The notes: generated from the letters alone by a model not told the origin. Positions 19,375-28,936 are shown, counted from the first letter of the stretch. The stretch is 64,000 nt of DNA from an uncultured Sulfurovum sp. (GCA_902727895.1 CACVAP010000093.1:106353-170352); one strand, 5' to 3'. A program made the numbers and translations.

Positions 19375-19890
19375 ATGGCAACAGTAACATTTAAAAATGA
19401 CATCGTATGTACTCTTGGTGGTACAGAAGTAAACGTAGGCGACACAGCACCAGTAACTACAGTGGTAAATTGTGATCCAATGCTTCAAGACGAGCAAATT
19501 GGTGGAGAAGGTAAAGTTCAACTTGTTGTTGCAGTACCATCTTTAGATACAGGTACATGTGATGCAGAAACTAGAAGATTTAATACAGAAGCGACATCTT
19601 TAGAGGGTGTAGAAGTAATTACTGTTTCTATGGATCTTCCATTTGCTGCTGCTAGATGGTGTGGAGCTGCTGGTGTTGCAGACATTAAAGTATGTTCAGA
19701 CTTCAGAAACAAAGACTTTGCAAACGCGTATGGTGTTCTTTTAGCTGATGGTCCTTTAGCTGGTTTAACTGCTAGAGTTATTTTTGTAATTGGTAAAGAT
19801 GGTAAAGTTTCTTATAAACAAACTGTAGCTGAAATTACAGAAGAGCCTAACTACGAAGAAGCACTTGCTGCTGCTAAGGCTGCTTGTTAA
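19375..19890 (+). CDS. tpx: thiol peroxidase
   Basis: 171 residues, Tpx branch of the peroxiredoxins. The peroxidatic cysteine is Cys62 in PSLDTGTCDAETRRFN, with Thr59 in place. The resolving cysteine is Cys96 in ARWCGAAGV, the normal atypical two-Cys spacing for Tpx. It reduces hydrogen and alkyl peroxides with thioredoxin. The protein ends in an extra cysteine (AAC), which is not part of the known mechanism. It has its own TATAAT and a strong terminator and is probably monocistronic. Confidence 0.95.
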   Translation: MATVTFKNDIVCTLGGTEVNVGDTAPVTTVVNCDPMLQDEQIGGEGKVQLVVAVPSLDTGTCDAETRRFNTEATSLEGVEVITVSMDLPFAAARWCGAAGVADIKVCSDFRNKDFANAYGVLLADGPLAGLTARVIFVIGKDGKVSYKQTVAEITEEPNYEEALAAAKAAC

Positions 19891-19909
19891 TCCCAAGCTT
19901 CTCTTTATG

Positions 19910-19933
19910 ACTCCCAAGTACTTACTTGGGAGT
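19910..19933 (+). terminator. tpx terminator hairpin
   Basis: ACTCCCAAG and CTTGGGAGT pair over nine bases around a six-base loop, 20 bases after the tpx stop. It is followed by TT and a T/C-rich stretch rather than a long T run. Confidence 0.6.
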
Positions 19934-19977
19934 TTCAATCAATTAATACTTCCTTTTTACTAAAACTTATATTACGC

Positions 19978-19983
19978 TATAAT
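19978..19983 (+). promoter_or_regulatory. -10 element placed for a leaderless transcript
   Basis: A perfect TATAAT ends only seven bases before the ATG at 19991, and nothing resembling a ribosome-binding site lies between them. Initiation at the usual distance would begin at or next to the A of the ATG, giving a leaderless mRNA. Confidence 0.45.
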
Positions 19984-19990
19984 ACTTCCA

Positions 19991-20362
19991 ATGAGATACA
20001 CACCCAAACAAATAGAGAAATACCAACGGCAACGTTACATTACTTTTCTTGAAAAAGTCACTAAGAATCTTTTTAAAATGTTTCGCGATGAAGAAACGAC
20101 CCAAGAACAATTTTTAAAAAAGTTTGACGAGCTCAAAAAAAAGCTTAATGAACAAGTTGAAATTCAACTTCACTCTGAATACCACCATCAAATGAAATCC
20201 TACATCGAAAGACTTAGCTTTGAAGTAGAAAGAGAATTTATACTCGATGACATCCGTGAAGCTAACATGACCTTACTTAACCGACTTCAAAAACTTAAAA
20301 ATGGTACTTCTTATAAAAAAGATAAACATAGAAATGAAAGTAAAAACCAAGACTGGGGTTAA
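19991..20362 (+). CDS. charged helical protein of unknown function
   Basis: 123 residues, very rich in Lys, Glu, Gln and Arg, with no membrane segment or signal peptide. Residues about 15-100 should form long helices or a coiled coil (for example KMFRDEETTQEQFLKKFDEL). No family is recognised. It is the first gene of a three-gene unit with the two genes downstream. A TATAAT box seven bases before its ATG and the absence of a ribosome-binding site suggest leaderless translation. Because the next gene encodes an exported protein, this one may be a cytoplasmic partner, but nothing in the sequence proves this. Confidence 0.7.
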   Translation: MRYTPKQIEKYQRQRYITFLEKVTKNLFKMFRDEETTQEQFLKKFDELKKKLNEQVEIQLHSEYHHQMKSYIERLSFEVEREFILDDIREANMTLLNRLQKLKNGTSYKKDKHRNESKNQDWG

Positions 20363-22538
20363 TGTGAAAGTTATATTAACAAGCATACTTTTTATAACTA
20401 TTTTTACAACCAACCTATTTTCCTGTGCTGCTTCTTATCAGGAAATGTATATTAAAAATGAATATTATAACTTTACTGACCCCGACATGGTTAACTTACC
20501 AAGAGACAATCCTCTATACAAACTCTTAGGGTCACATGCTGCACATGATGCACGTTTTGAGCACTTTTCTAAAAAGAAAAAAGAGGCCAATATTAAAGCG
20601 TGGCAAGGTTATTTCAAAGGAGAATTAAGTCCTAATAGAATCGAGTCACTTTTTTATAAAAAAGACTCTATAAAAAAAGCAGCCAAATACTATAAAAATA
20701 GCTCAAAGTTTCCAGCTTTTGGAAAGTATATTAACTTCCTACATTTACAAAATCAACTTGCTCAAAATATTGAGGTAAACAATAAAGAAGAAATTATCAA
20801 ACAAGGACTACTACTCTTCAATAAAGAAGAAGACTATTTTATAAAAGAACGTTATCTGTATCTACTTATAAGACTTTACCATCACAGTCAGCAGTATCAT
20901 AAACTTTTAGATATCTATAGTAATAACCCCTTGCTTTTAAACCCTGAAGGTGTTGTCAAAGAATGGGTAGAAGCATTAAGAGCTGGTACCTACCAGCACC
21001 TCAATCAAAGTGTTAAGGCAAACCAACTTTATGCACAAATATTTGCACATCATAAAACAAATTCCCATTATGGATATTATGACTTTACAATTAATAATGA
21101 TGAAGAATGGCATGCACTCCTAAACTCTACTACAGATAAAGAAACAAAAGCACTTTATCACTTTTTACGTGCGATGAAATGGGAAAATGAACCCTTGTAT
21201 GAACTCAAGAGTATTGCCTCTTTAGCCCCAGATTCCATTTGGTTCGAACGTCTTAGTTATATGATAATGCAAGGACTACAAAACAAACGTTACAGCATTA
21301 TGGTACATTCAGGAAAGAAAGACAAATATTTTAAAGCAAAAGTAAAAAATTATAAATTACAAAAGAAACACTTTTTAAATGTACTTAGCCAACTAAAAAA
21401 ACAAACTTTTTTTACACTTTATTCCAAACTCTACCTCAATGTACTTGAATACACTTCCCTTGAACGAAAAGAATTAATAAAACTACGTGCATTAGCCAAT
21501 AATAAGCAAATGCCTTTTGCTAAACTACTTACTTATATATACGGACTACATCAACTTTCTTCCAGTTCAGATCAAGAGCAATATGCACTCTACCAACAAC
21601 TAAAACCTCTTCTGCCAAAATTTTCAGCCACAAAGCAAAAATCTATTTTAAGATACACAGCCTTACAAATCTCTACGCTTGATGAAGAAGGAACCATTGA
21701 AAAAAAGCTAAACAAGCTTTTTGCACAGAGCAATAACTATAGAGCGACTATACTAAATGCACTGAACTACGTTGATGCTTCAAAGTTTAAAAGCTATGTC
21801 GAAGAAGAAAAACGTTCTTTTTTTGAAGACAAGGTTTTCAAAACAGCCATGATTAACCTTGAAAGAGGTGATGTTGCTAAAATTTTGGGAACACTCTATT
21901 TACAAAAGAATGACTTCCAGCAAGCACAATTCTATCTTAGACAAGTACCAACAAAAAATGTTTTTACACCCTATAATCCTTTTAATGTGAGTATTAATAC
22001 CTCTAACCGAACTCCTTCCAAACAAACTTATTCACAAAGAAAATTTGTAGAGACACTATTACGAATTCAAAGAGCTCTTGAACAAGACCCAACTTCAGCC
22101 ACAGACCACTTTCTTTATGCCAATGCACTTTATAACAAAAGTTGGTTTGGAAACTTTCCAATGTCTTCAGTTCTTTATCGTAGTACTAACTTAGACCAAG
22201 AAGATATATTGCCCAAAACAGCTGATCTATTCCATGCTCAAAAAGAATATGAACTAGCATTGAAATATGCAAAAGATGAGAATTTTAAAGCGAAAATCAC
22301 TTACCAACTTCTCAAAATCAAGTTTAACCTTGCTATTTCAAACACTGAAAACTATGGAAGTGATATCTGGGCTATGCCACGTTTTAATGGTTGGAATAAT
22401 GGTACAGAAAAAGTTATACGTCTGTTAAAAGAATCCAAAAATTTTACAGAAGGAATCAAAGATTTTAAAGCAAATTATGGACATACACCCTATGCCCAAG
22501 AGGTCATAGAAAAATGTATAACTTTTAAGTACTTCTAA
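20334..22538 (+). CDS. large exported helical-repeat protein, unknown function
   Basis: 734 residues if translation starts at ATG 20334. A GTG at 20364, immediately after the stop of the upstream gene, gives 724 residues and a tidier signal peptide (VKVILTSILFITIFTTNLFSC). The cysteine in LFSCAAS could be a lipoprotein attachment site, though the lipobox is imperfect. The mature part starts SYQEMYIKNEYYNFTDPDMV and continues as alternating amphipathic helices, with TPR-like pairs near 155-260 and 580-680. No catalytic motif is seen. It lies one base from the DUF3142-like gene, and the two look like a conserved pair: a helical scaffold plus a barrel-like partner in the periplasm. Confidence 0.7.
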   Translation: MKVKTKTGVNVKVILTSILFITIFTTNLFSCAASYQEMYIKNEYYNFTDPDMVNLPRDNPLYKLLGSHAAHDARFEHFSKKKKEANIKAWQGYFKGELSPNRIESLFYKKDSIKKAAKYYKNSSKFPAFGKYINFLHLQNQLAQNIEVNNKEEIIKQGLLLFNKEEDYFIKERYLYLLIRLYHHSQQYHKLLDIYSNNPLLLNPEGVVKEWVEALRAGTYQHLNQSVKANQLYAQIFAHHKTNSHYGYYDFTINNDEEWHALLNSTTDKETKALYHFLRAMKWENEPLYELKSIASLAPDSIWFERLSYMIMQGLQNKRYSIMVHSGKKDKYFKAKVKNYKLQKKHFLNVLSQLKKQTFFTLYSKLYLNVLEYTSLERKELIKLRALANNKQMPFAKLLTYIYGLHQLSSSSDQEQYALYQQLKPLLPKFSATKQKSILRYTALQISTLDEEGTIEKKLNKLFAQSNNYRATILNALNYVDASKFKSYVEEEKRSFFEDKVFKTAMINLERGDVAKILGTLYLQKNDFQQAQFYLRQVPTKNVFTPYNPFNVSINTSNRTPSKQTYSQRKFVETLLRIQRALEQDPTSATDHFLYANALYNKSWFGNFPMSSVLYRSTNLDQEDILPKTADLFHAQKEYELALKYAKDENFKAKITYQLLKIKFNLAISNTENYGSDIWAMPRFNGWNNGTEKVIRLLKESKNFTEGIKDFKANYGHTPYAQEVIEKCITFKYF

Positions 22539-22539
22539 G

Positions 22540-23487
22540 ATGCGTAAATTCTTTCTACTCTTACTCTTTTTAATGGCAATAGCTATACTTTATTTCTACC
22601 TCACTAAAGTAAATACAGACTATGCTTTCTACCATTGGAAACAAAACTATAAAAACACAGAAATGACAGAGCCAAAATACATCAAGGTTATGGACATTGG
22701 CTATGAGTCTAAATCAAAAATTCACCTTACTAAATTTAAAGTCAAACCAAGACATAAAATCGTCCCCGTTATCTACATAGATAATCCAATCTTTAAACAT
22801 GAAAATGCTAAAAAATTTGCTAAAAAACTTTTTCTTTTATTAGAAGAACAAGCAAAGAATACTTTTTACTATCATGAAGTTCAAATAGATTGTGATTGGA
22901 CAGACAGCACAAAAGAAGCCTACTTTTTGTTCTTAAAAACCTTTAAAGTACTCTCAAAAAAACAACTCTCTACTACTATTCGGCTTCACCAAATAAAATA
23001 CCATAAAAGAACAGGTGTTCCCCCCGTAGATAAGGGAGTTCTGATGTATTACAACATGTCTAACTTTAAAGATTTAGAAACTAAAAACTACATTTTAGAC
23101 CTAAAGTTAGCCCAGCAATACCACCATAACTTTGATACTTATCCACTAAAACTCGACTTAGCCCTACCCCTGTATGCACAAGCCACTGTTATCCGTTTTG
23201 AAGAAGTAGTTAGCATTATCGAAGGAGTAAGAAAAGAAGATTTAAACACTCATTTTAAAGCATTAAAGCAGAATCATTATCAAATAACCAAAACGCACTA
23301 TTTAAAAAAGAGACTGCTCTATAAAGATGATATCTTACGTATTGATGAAGTAAGTATAGATGAGTTAAAACAAGCCATAAAAAATTTAAAAGAAGTGATG
23401 AAACAACCAGAAGAAATTATATTTTACCGTTGGGGAAATAAAAAATTTTATGGTGAAGAAAATTTAAAAAAAGTAACCAATTGGTAG
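22540..23487 (+). CDS. membrane-anchored DUF3142-like protein
   Basis: 315 residues with an N-terminal signal anchor (MRKFFLLLLFLMAIAILYFYL). The body resembles DUF3142-type predicted TIM barrels: VIYIDNPIF, the acidic strand VQIDCDWTDSTKEAY, STTIRLHQIKYHKRTGVPPV and LKLDLALPLY. Acidic residues at barrel strand ends suggest a glycosidase-like fold, but no activity is established for this family. It is translated almost without gap after the large helical protein and ends the cassette. Confidence 0.6.
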   Translation: MRKFFLLLLFLMAIAILYFYLTKVNTDYAFYHWKQNYKNTEMTEPKYIKVMDIGYESKSKIHLTKFKVKPRHKIVPVIYIDNPIFKHENAKKFAKKLFLLLEEQAKNTFYYHEVQIDCDWTDSTKEAYFLFLKTFKVLSKKQLSTTIRLHQIKYHKRTGVPPVDKGVLMYYNMSNFKDLETKNYILDLKLAQQYHHNFDTYPLKLDLALPLYAQATVIRFEEVVSIIEGVRKEDLNTHFKALKQNHYQITKTHYLKKRLLYKDDILRIDEVSIDELKQAIKNLKEVMKQPEEIIFYRWGNKKFYGEENLKKVTNW

Positions 23488-23700
23488 ATTAGATTTCACC
23501 AAAAATCTTCTTCAAGACCTCTCCCTTAGTATCAGTACTTTCAATAATAGACTTCTACAGCCATTGAAAAAAAATATTATTATTAAAGTAAAAAGTACAT
23601 ATGGGCTTAGTCTCACTTTTTCTACTCCTGAAAAATGCATAAGAAAATACAATGTTTATTATAATAGAATTACATTTAACTAAATTTTATTTTAAAAGTA

Positions 23701-24480
23701 CTAAAGAACCTGCACCTCATCAACCAATTCAATCCCAAATTTCTCCAAAACTTTCTCTTTTGCTAAATCCATCAAATACTTAGCATCCTCAAAAACACCC
23801 CCACCATGGTTCACTAAAAAGTTAGCATGCATCTCTGACCATTGCATTGCCCCTTTACTAACGCCTTTCAATCCTACCTCTTGAATCAAACGTCCAGCAT
23901 AGTCTCCTTCTGGATTTTTAAAAGCAGAACCAGCAGATGCAGTTTTAGGTTGATTCGAACGTAAGTTTACTAATTCATCCAAAAGTTCTTTAGAAAAGCC
24001 TTTTTCAACTCTAAAACGTACTTCAGTAGCCACACCACCCAAGTTTGCAAAACGGTAACCATGTTCTATGTTTTCTTTTTTAACCCATATCCCATCAATC
24101 TTAATGGCATCAAGTATATTAAAGATCTCATAACTCTTTACCCCAGCATTCATTGCCAACATACCACCAATAGAGCCTGGTAATTTAGAAACAAACTCAA
24201 AACCAGCCAAGTCATTCTTTTTAGCAAATGAAAGCAATTTACCTGTAGGTGTTGCTGAGCCAACGACTAGTACCTCATCTTCAAGTTCCATAAAGGAAAA
24301 ATCTTTAGAAAGCATCATAAGGGGTCGTGGGTTCGAAGAGACCAACAAATTATTAGCATGCCCAATAATCATTCTGTCTTTGGGTATTTCATCATTACGT
24401 TCTAACATTAAAATCTCAACAGGAGAACCTACTTTTATGCTTGAAAATTTTGAAAAATCTATGGTTTTAAAAAACGCCAT
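23701..24480 (-). CDS. murB: UDP-N-acetylenolpyruvoylglucosamine reductase
   Basis: 259 residues, the short form of MurB usual in Campylobacterota. FAD-binding and catalytic motifs are present: FSSIKVGSP near the start, KLPGSIGGMLAMNAG, and SAGSAFKNPEGDYAGRLI with the catalytic serine. It ends GIELVDEVQVL with the conserved late Glu. It reduces UDP-GlcNAc-enolpyruvate to UDP-MurNAc with NADPH in peptidoglycan synthesis. Its start codon directly follows the mqnD stop (one-base overlap), so the two are co-transcribed. Confidence 0.95.
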   Translation of the reverse strand: MAFFKTIDFSKFSSIKVGSPVEILMLERNDEIPKDRMIIGHANNLLVSSNPRPLMMLSKDFSFMELEDEVLVVGSATPTGKLLSFAKKNDLAGFEFVSKLPGSIGGMLAMNAGVKSYEIFNILDAIKIDGIWVKKENIEHGYRFANLGGVATEVRFRVEKGFSKELLDELVNLRSNQPKTASAGSAFKNPEGDYAGRLIQEVGLKGVSKGAMQWSEMHANFLVNHGGGVFEDAKYLMDLAKEKVLEKFGIELVDEVQVL

Positions 24481-25343
24481 TAACTATTCCGTAAAGCTTC
24501 ATACTCTCTAGGAATCAAATACTCTTCTGTTTTCATCGGTTGGTAAAAGACTCCTTTGTTATAACCAATCTCATAAAGTCTATCTAAGGCTTTAATTTGC
24601 AATTCTGAAAGCTCTACCGAGTCATCCGAAGCATACATATCTAAGTACTTTGTTAACATTTCAGAAGAAATTCTTACCAAGTTCTCATCTTCAAGTTTTT
24701 TACAAAGTTCTTCTTTCTTCGCATTCGCAACTTTTACCCCATCTATAAGTATATTTTCAATATCAATCGATTGGTTAAGAGGAATGGAACGACGAATTGC
24801 CATACCACCAAGAGGCAAGGGTAAACCTTCGCCAGCCAACTCCACCCAAATGTCCCAAAGTTCTTTTTCCACTTCTAAACTCTCATCATAATCCAAAATC
24901 GACTCATGAATAAGCACACCAGCATCAACCTCACCATTTACCACAGCCATTTCTATTTCTAGGAAGTCCATGTAAACAGGTCGTGCATCAGGATAATAAA
25001 GTTTAAACAACATCGCATTCGTAGTATATTCGCCAGAGAGTGCTACTCTAAAATTTCGTTTGAGTTTTTTGTCTTTTCGTTTTATAAGTTTTGGACCATA
25101 ACCATCACCAAAACTAATGGCTGTTCTAAGCATGGCATACTCATTTCTAATAAACGGATACATCCCAAAACTAATTGCCGTTACATCATAAATCCCAGCC
25201 ATCGCATCTTCATTTAATGTCTCTATATCTAACGCTATATTAGAAAACTCATAATCTTTTGTTTCAACCCAGCCAAATTTAATAGCATAGTACATAAATA
25301 TATCATCAGCATCGGGAGAGTGGGCAAGTTCTATTTCTTTCAT
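24480..25343 (-). CDS. mqnD: 1,4-dihydroxy-6-naphthoate synthase (futalosine pathway)
   Basis: 287 residues, MqnA/MqnD family with a periplasmic-binding-protein fold. The N-terminal LAHSPDADDIFMYYAIKFGW and the LPLPLGGMAIRRSI motif mark the MqnD branch. VDAGVLIHESILDY carries the conserved active-site His. The enzyme converts cyclic de-hypoxanthine futalosine to dihydroxynaphthoate on the way to menaquinone, the quinone used by Campylobacterota. It is followed directly by murB and preceded seven bases upstream by the restriction-like gene pair. Confidence 0.88.
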   Translation of the reverse strand: MKEIELAHSPDADDIFMYYAIKFGWVETKDYEFSNIALDIETLNEDAMAGIYDVTAISFGMYPFIRNEYAMLRTAISFGDGYGPKLIKRKDKKLKRNFRVALSGEYTTNAMLFKLYYPDARPVYMDFLEIEMAVVNGEVDAGVLIHESILDYDESLEVEKELWDIWVELAGEGLPLPLGGMAIRRSIPLNQSIDIENILIDGVKVANAKKEELCKKLEDENLVRISSEMLTKYLDMYASDDSVELSELQIKALDRLYEIGYNKGVFYQPMKTEEYLIPREYEALRNS

Positions 25344-25350
25344 TTTTTTC

Positions 25351-26067
25351 CTATTTTTGTATTAAATTTATCCAAATATGATACATTGAAATTTCTTTAG
25401 ATTTACATTGATGTTCTGAATTATAAGTAGAAAAAAATTCATTCCTTTTATCTATTGTCAATTTATCTTTTTCTTCCCAAACTAATTCATTTGAAGATGA
25501 AGAATTTATCTCTTCATCTATATATTTATTAATTTTTTCAAACCAATCATCAAAACTGTTTGTTTGCAAGTATCCAATCATTCCAACATAAACCAATCCA
25601 TTTCCATGAATTTCTTTTTTAAAACGTTCTATCCCACCACTCTCAATGTATTTTTCATCATCATATCGACCAATGACATATTCTTTTTTTCGTTTCTTAA
25701 CTATTTTACTATCTAATCGTTTTGCTTCTATCGCAATAAAAGGCTTGTTATTAGGATAATATGTTGTATTAATAGTCACACCATGAATAGCTCTAATTCC
25801 AATATCATCTCTTCTAGAGTTACCTTTAGTTGTATCTTCCATGTGTTCAGTACTAAAACCACAAAGAGGTAACTTCTCTCTTGATTCATTATCTAAAATA
25901 TAAACTAATTCTTGCGTTAATCCATCTTCAGGCTTAAGTAAAGAATGTCTATTTTTAAATTGAGGTAAACACTCTTCAATAAAATTAAAAATTTTCTTAA
26001 TTGATTGACTTTTTTCTAATCCATTAAACTCTTGTTCAATATTATCATTTGGTTGATTACAAAGCAA
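25351..26067 (-). CDS. PD-(D/E)XK nuclease-like protein, partner of the adjacent methyltransferase
   Basis: 238 residues. A nuclease-like core is visible: SRRDDIGIRA (Asp87/88) followed by KPFIAIEAKRL (Glu114-Ala-Lys116), spaced as in PD-(D/E)XK enzymes. Downstream, YIESGGIERFKKEIHG and the VYVGMIGYLQTNSFDDWFEKI block look conserved. The reading frame has no ATG before residue 80; it starts at TTG 26067, two bases after the methyltransferase stop, with GGGA about eight bases upstream. It is very likely the restriction or effector half of a two-gene modification system. Cleavage activity is inferred, not shown. Confidence 0.65.
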   Translation of the reverse strand: MLCNQPNDNIEQEFNGLEKSQSIKKIFNFIEECLPQFKNRHSLLKPEDGLTQELVYILDNESREKLPLCGFSTEHMEDTTKGNSRRDDIGIRAIHGVTINTTYYPNNKPFIAIEAKRLDSKIVKKRKKEYVIGRYDDEKYIESGGIERFKKEIHGNGLVYVGMIGYLQTNSFDDWFEKINKYIDEEINSSSSNELVWEEKDKLTIDKRNEFFSTYNSEHQCKSKEISMYHIWINLIQK

Positions 26068-26068
26068 A

Positions 26069-28936
26069 TTAATATCCCATCTTCACTAAATCTGAAAATG
26101 TTTCATCAGCATCTCTTACAGCAATTGACTTTAACCAAAAACGATATTGTTTAGGTTTTATAATATAAATTACATTATCATCATAAAACCTCAATACCCT
26201 TTTGATATTTACATTTTGACCTATTTTATGATTAATAATAGAAAACAAATTCTCTTCTAAGTCTTTTGAATTTTCAATTAATATCTTTTTGGGCTTATCT
26301 TTATAATAAAAAGAGCATCCTATAAAAGATTCTGTTTCAAAACTATTTAAAGACTTGAAGTCATCATAAGTAGAGTTTAATAATTCACAATATACTAATT
26401 GAAATTCATCTAGCTGTTTATCAGTTACATTTTTTAAAATAGGAGAATTTTTATTTCCTTTACAAAAATTCATCATATACTTTATCGTATCACTCGCAAA
26501 ATACTCTTCTATTTTAGATAGTCTTAACAATTCGTCATTCTCGACATAAGGTAATAAGTCTATATCTTTTTTCAATATTGATGTAGCTTTACTAACACCA
26601 ACTCTACCACTTGTGGCAATAAGGTAGAACATATACTCTAAATTATTATCTTTTAGTCTTTCCACAAGTCTCTTTAATTCATTCTTATATTTTAAAGGAG
26701 CATGTATACCACTAATTCCTATTTTAAATGTTAATGGAATATCTATATATTCTATTAATAAGCTTTGTTTTCCTAATACATTCTTTATTAAAACTAAGGG
26801 AGGCTGGAATAACTCTTCTACTCTTGGTGATTCAAAGGAAGATTCATTTAAAGACTTTATCTTTCTATAATTTATTCCATCTTCAGTAAATGCATCAGTA
26901 GGTAAAGTTGGTTTGTTTATTAAGAATTCGATATCAGTATATTTTTTATTTCCAACTTTAAATCCAGAAAGATAAATCCAATTATCTTTTTCTCTACTTT
27001 TTAAATATTCCATAAGAGTTGGGTAGCCTTCTAATCTACGGATAATAGAACTTATTCGACTGCCTCCCATTAAGTTAGACTTCCAAATACTTTTTTGAGT
27101 TAAGACATCTTTATATCGTAACCAATGAAAATCATAATGGGTTAAATCAAAATAAATTTTTTCTTTAGCTAAAAAAGTATTTCTTACTGTTATATGTAAT
27201 ATATTATCTTTTTTTACATTTGATTTCTTATTTTGAATAAAAGAAACAGATACAGCAACATCTGCCCCACTACCACTCCTTTTAAATAAGGAATTATTTA
27301 AACATGCAAAATCTATAATCTGATGACATTTATATTTTTCAAATATTTGGTTTCTAAAAGTAAAACTATTTTCACTATACAAAAATGCTGATGGCTGAAC
27401 CATACATATGAAAGCATCCTCTTTTAATAATTGAAATCCTTTACTTAGAAAGAGAAAAGAGAGTTGTTGATTAGGAATCATAGAAATATCTTCTTCTAAT
27501 ACTTCAGATACTTTTGCCCACTTAACAAATGGAGGATTCCCAATAACCAAATCAAATGTATTATAATGTTCTTCTTCTTGAATATACTCAAAAAAGTCTT
27601 GTGCTACTACATTTTTTGATTCTTCAAGATTATCAAACTTTAATTTATTCCAAATAATATTAGGTAAAAAAGTATCACATAGTGCTAAAACCAGACTAAA
27701 TACAGAAAGTTGAACTGCTCCTTCTTCTTTATCAACACCATAAATACTTTTTTTAATAATATTTCTAGCTATAGTAGGAGATGGTCTTTCCCAATCATTC
27801 TCTATCATCCACCATTGAATTAGTCGCTTATATGCACCTACAAGAAATACACCTGAACCACACGATGGGTCAATAAGTTTAAAGTCTTTTTGAGGTTTAT
27901 CTAGTGGCATTATTTCATCTATCATAAAATTTACTAAAATAGGAGGTGTATAAACTACACCTCCTTTAGCTTTATCTTCTGACTTTAAAAATAACTCATA
28001 AATATTACTAATAAGCTCAATAGGTAAATCTTTGAAAGAGTAACGAGACCATAGAACTAATTGTTTACCATCTTTATTTCCTTTTAAAAAATATTGAAAC
28101 TCTTTTAAATTAGCATTTAATAGTTCTATTCTCTCTTCACTACTCTCTTTCCCAATATCAAAGACTCCCCCATTAAAATGAACATTCAAGTCATCTAATA
28201 GTGATACAACTGCCTTATTATCATCAAATAAATCTGTAAATGAAACTGCACCTTTCTTAAATTTATTCCAATAAGGTTTTTTATTTTCAATTCCTTCATC
28301 AAAAATACCCCGTTCTTCAAGGTAACGAAGTAAAATAGTTTTAATCAATAAACTCTCTGTGCTTCTAATTGAAAGTATCTCTTTCTCAATTAAATTATCT
28401 CGTAATAACTTTAACTCATCAAGTAATGATTCGTAGACACTATTAGAAAAAGAAAAATTATCTTTATATTTTGAGTTCCAAAATGCTCCACTATCAAACA
28501 TTTGAGCTTTAAACTCTTTATTGATAGAAGAAGTTAAATTAATTATTTCTAATGGAGTAATATATTCAAGTTCTCCATTATCTTTAATATCAGGTTTTTC
28601 TAAACAATTAAAAACTTTAACTTCTGTTGGAGTAAAAACAAAAAACATCGGAACTTTATAAGCATTCCAAAGTCTTTTATGTTGTTCTGAAATTTCTCTT
28701 TCTGTTAATTGATTTGATGTATTATCATAAATATATATTTGAGGTTTTACCGAACCATTTTCAAACTTCGTTACATAAATTGCAGTAGGATTATATTTTT
28801 TTGCCTCTTCTATATGTATTTTTATTTGAGGATTATCAATTGGAGTATTTAAAAAATATAGACCTCTAGCTTCTTCCATCTCATTATCTAACATTGAGAG
28901 CTTTTGCAAGCCATCTTCAAAAGGAGAAAGACTCAT
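26069..28936 (-). CDS. adenine-N6 DNA methyltransferase with C-terminal target-recognition region
   Basis: 955 residues. An N-terminal region (1 to about 150) contains AIYVTKFENGSVKPQIYIYD and VPMFFVFTPTEVKVFN, a module often fused to Eco57I-like methylases. It is followed by helical GGVVYTPPILVNFMI, motif I DPSCGSGVFLVGA at about 356 and motif IV IGNPPF at about 465. The C-terminal third shows TaqI-like specificity-domain character, for example LLPYVENDELLRLSKIEEYF. It should methylate adenine in a specific site using S-adenosylmethionine. No helicase is present and the N-terminal module shows no clear nuclease residues, so the next gene may supply cleavage. Confidence 0.85.
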   Translation of the reverse strand: MSLSPFEDGLQKLSMLDNEMEEARGLYFLNTPIDNPQIKIHIEEAKKYNPTAIYVTKFENGSVKPQIYIYDNTSNQLTEREISEQHKRLWNAYKVPMFFVFTPTEVKVFNCLEKPDIKDNGELEYITPLEIINLTSSINKEFKAQMFDSGAFWNSKYKDNFSFSNSVYESLLDELKLLRDNLIEKEILSIRSTESLLIKTILLRYLEERGIFDEGIENKKPYWNKFKKGAVSFTDLFDDNKAVVSLLDDLNVHFNGGVFDIGKESSEERIELLNANLKEFQYFLKGNKDGKQLVLWSRYSFKDLPIELISNIYELFLKSEDKAKGGVVYTPPILVNFMIDEIMPLDKPQKDFKLIDPSCGSGVFLVGAYKRLIQWWMIENDWERPSPTIARNIIKKSIYGVDKEEGAVQLSVFSLVLALCDTFLPNIIWNKLKFDNLEESKNVVAQDFFEYIQEEEHYNTFDLVIGNPPFVKWAKVSEVLEEDISMIPNQQLSFLFLSKGFQLLKEDAFICMVQPSAFLYSENSFTFRNQIFEKYKCHQIIDFACLNNSLFKRSGSGADVAVSVSFIQNKKSNVKKDNILHITVRNTFLAKEKIYFDLTHYDFHWLRYKDVLTQKSIWKSNLMGGSRISSIIRRLEGYPTLMEYLKSREKDNWIYLSGFKVGNKKYTDIEFLINKPTLPTDAFTEDGINYRKIKSLNESSFESPRVEELFQPPLVLIKNVLGKQSLLIEYIDIPLTFKIGISGIHAPLKYKNELKRLVERLKDNNLEYMFYLIATSGRVGVSKATSILKKDIDLLPYVENDELLRLSKIEEYFASDTIKYMMNFCKGNKNSPILKNVTDKQLDEFQLVYCELLNSTYDDFKSLNSFETESFIGCSFYYKDKPKKILIENSKDLEENLFSIINHKIGQNVNIKRVLRFYDDNVIYIIKPKQYRFWLKSIAVRDADETFSDLVKMGY

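Noticed and set aside
23489-23556. Protein-like fragment STDTKGEVLKKIFGEI on the minus strand after murB
   Set aside because: Only about 20 codons, with a frame break just upstream and no start; too short to call, although it may be a gene remnant.
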